NCBI RefSeq assembly: GCF_001870515.1
Contig: NZ_MDGT01000003.1
Span: forward strand, 936,842-1,000,841
Source: Idiomarina sp. MD25a
GTDB lineage: Bacteria; Pseudomonadota; Gammaproteobacteria; Enterobacterales; Alteromonadaceae
Reading direction: 5' to 3'
Length of the DNA: 64,000 nucleotides
In this document: positions 62,848-64,000 of the stretch, piece by piece
Numbering within the stretch: the first letter of the stretch is position 1
Layout of the letters: every line of letters starts with the position of its first letter
Notes under the pieces: model-generated
What the model was told of the DNA's origin: nothing
The model's input: only the letters and a program-made list of their open reading frames with translations
Database searches by the model: none
Made by a program: the position numbers and the translations under genes

Positions 62848-64000
62848 TCAGTCAGATTGTGTTAAACTTTTCGGGTCAAGTAATTGAGCGAGCTGTTCAC
62901 GATCCATGTCGGTCATTTCTTCAGCGACGTCGATGATAGGACGCTTCTCTTTATACGCGCGTTTGGCAATGTCGGCTGCTTTGCTATAACCGATCACTGG
63001 ATTTAACGCGGTCACTAAGATAGGGTTTTTGGCTAATGCCTTTTCGAGATTATCGTGGTTTACCTCGAATCCTGCCACCGCTTTATCAGCTAGTACTTGG
63101 CAGCTCTGCGTGAGCAGACCAAGTGACTGCATTAAGTTGTATCCGATAACCGGTAACATGACATTGAGTTGGAAATTACCTTGTTGTGCAGCAGTTGTGA
63201 TGGTGGTGTGGTGACCATTGACCTGTGCCGCCACCATAGCGACTGCCTCAGGTATTACCGGGTTAACTTTTCCGGGCATAATGCTGCTGCCTGGTTGTAA
63301 GGGAGTCAGTTGGATTTCGCCTAAACCAGCTAAAGGTCCACTGTTCATCCAGCGTAAATCATTACTTATTTTTAGTAGCGTGGTTGCGAGGGTATTCAGT
63401 TGCCCATGCAACTGCACATTGAGTTCTTGCCCCGCTATGCCAGTAAAGGGATTACGCGATGCTTTGAAAGCAATCCCCGTTTGCTCGCTGAGTGAACGCG
63501 CAAATAAATCGGCGAACTGCTCAGGTGCGTTAATGCCAGTACCAATTGCTGTCCCACCTTGGGGCAGTACTTGCGAGTGTTCACACAACTGCGGTAACTG
63601 CTGGGCTGTTAATTCGAGCTGACCAGCCCACGCATTCAACTCCTGAGCCATGGTCAATGGCATCGCATCCATTAAGTGGGTGCGACCAGTTTTTACCACA
63701 TCACGTAATTCAACCGCTTTTTTTCTGATGGTGTCAATCAAGTGCTTGAGCGCTGGCTGCAGTTTTTGTTCGACCGCCATTACGCTTGCGATTTGAATCG
63801 CTGTTGGAATCGTATCGTTGCTCGATTGGCTACGATTGACATCATCATTCGGATGAACATCGACGCCTTGCTGTTGTGCAATATGAGCAATGACCTCGTT
63901 CACATTCATATTCGAGCTTGTTCCTGACCCTGTCTGAAAGACATCAATTGGGAACTGATCGGTGTGCTGACCATCGATAATTTGTTGTGCAGCCGCCTGA
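62848..64000 (-). CDS. fumC: Class II fumarate hydratase, 5' end beyond window
   Basis: The frame is open to base 64000, so the N-terminus lies outside; 384 complete codons including the stop are visible. Motifs: DVFQTGSGTSSNMNVNEV, HPNDDVNRSQSSND, and the superfamily signature GSSIMPGKVNPVIPEA with the catalytic serine. It interconverts fumarate and malate in the TCA cycle. The C-terminal part, with ALAKNPILVTALNPVIGY, resembles Pseudomonas FumC1-type enzymes. Aspartase is an alternative, but PGKVNP favours fumarase. Regulation cannot be judged without the upstream DNA. Confidence 0.9.
   Translation of the reverse strand, partial: QAAAQQIIDGQHTDQFPIDVFQTGSGTSSNMNVNEVIAHIAQQQGVDVHPNDDVNRSQSSNDTIPTAIQIASVMAVEQKLQPALKHLIDTIRKKAVELRDVVKTGRTHLMDAMPLTMAQELNAWAGQLELTAQQLPQLCEHSQVLPQGGTAIGTGINAPEQFADLFARSLSEQTGIAFKASRNPFTGIAGQELNVQLHGQLNTLATTLLKISNDLRWMNSGPLAGLGEIQLTPLQPGSSIMPGKVNPVIPEAVAMVAAQVNGHHTTITTAAQQGNFQLNVMLPVIGYNLMQSLGLLTQSCQVLADKAVAGFEVNHDNLEKALAKNPILVTALNPVIGYSKAADIAKRAYKEKRPIIDVAEEMTDMDREQLAQLLDPKSLTQSD

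Overview
This window is a bacterial chromosome segment that codes almost edge to edge. Gene content and order point to a gammaproteobacterium, probably an Alteromonadales relative. Blocks shared with Escherichia coli include bamE-recN, nadK/grpE, dnaK-dnaJ, dapB-carAB, rlmE-ftsH-folP-glmM, secG-tRNA-Leu, tRNA-fMet-rimP-nusA-infB-rbfA-truB-rpsO-pnp-nlpI, lipA-lipB-ybeD-dacA-rlpA, mrdA-rodA-rlmH-rsfS-nadD-holA-lptE-leuS, lnt-ybeX-ybeY-ybeZ-miaB and ubiF beside a Met/Leu/Gln tRNA cluster. I guess a marine Idiomarinaceae-like organism, but the window alone does not prove the genus.

Layout. 1-9053 (minus): a truncated periplasmic-sensor GGDEF/EAL protein, an M16 peptidase, bamE, recN under a LexA box, and nadK. 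9128-14080 (plus): the heat-shock group grpE, dnaK, dnaJ with two sigma32-type promoters, then an M48 lipoprotein peptidase. 14164-21277 (plus): a dicarboxylate/amino-acid symporter, dapB, carA-carB (with a terminator-like leader) and greA. 21354-22168: an orphan CI-repressor-like HTH gene convergent with yhbY. 22193-28301 (plus): rlmE-ftsH behind a third sigma32-type promoter, folP-glmM, tpiA and secG. 28329-37551 (plus): tRNA-Leu, initiator tRNA and the transcription/translation operon. 37586-39648 (plus): nlpI and an unrecognised Sel1/HExxH protein.

39580-59291 (minus): a long series of envelope and housekeeping genes. In order of transcription these are miaB, phoH, ybeY, corC, lnt, a 65-residue membrane protein, leuS, lptE, holA, nadD, rsfS, rlmH, mrdA, rodA, mltB, rlpA, dacA, ybeD, lipB, lipA and a MAPEG protein. 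Many neighbours overlap or abut, so they are probably translationally coupled. 59380-64000: an EamA transporter (minus), ubiF (plus), a five-tRNA operon (minus), an SDR oxidoreductase (minus), and a class II fumarase cut by the right edge (minus).

I see no prophage, insertion sequence, CRISPR array, integron or defence island, and no frameshifted gene. The window is mostly core genome. The least explained items are the Sel1/HExxH metallopeptidase-like protein after nlpI, the orphan CI-like HTH protein, the 65-residue membrane protein between lnt and leuS, and several RNA or promoter signals: three sigma32-like promoters, the carA leader terminator, and the dnaK-dnaJ hairpin. Where the longest reading frame starts earlier than the best-supported start codon, I give the start supported by a ribosome-binding site or family length and say so.
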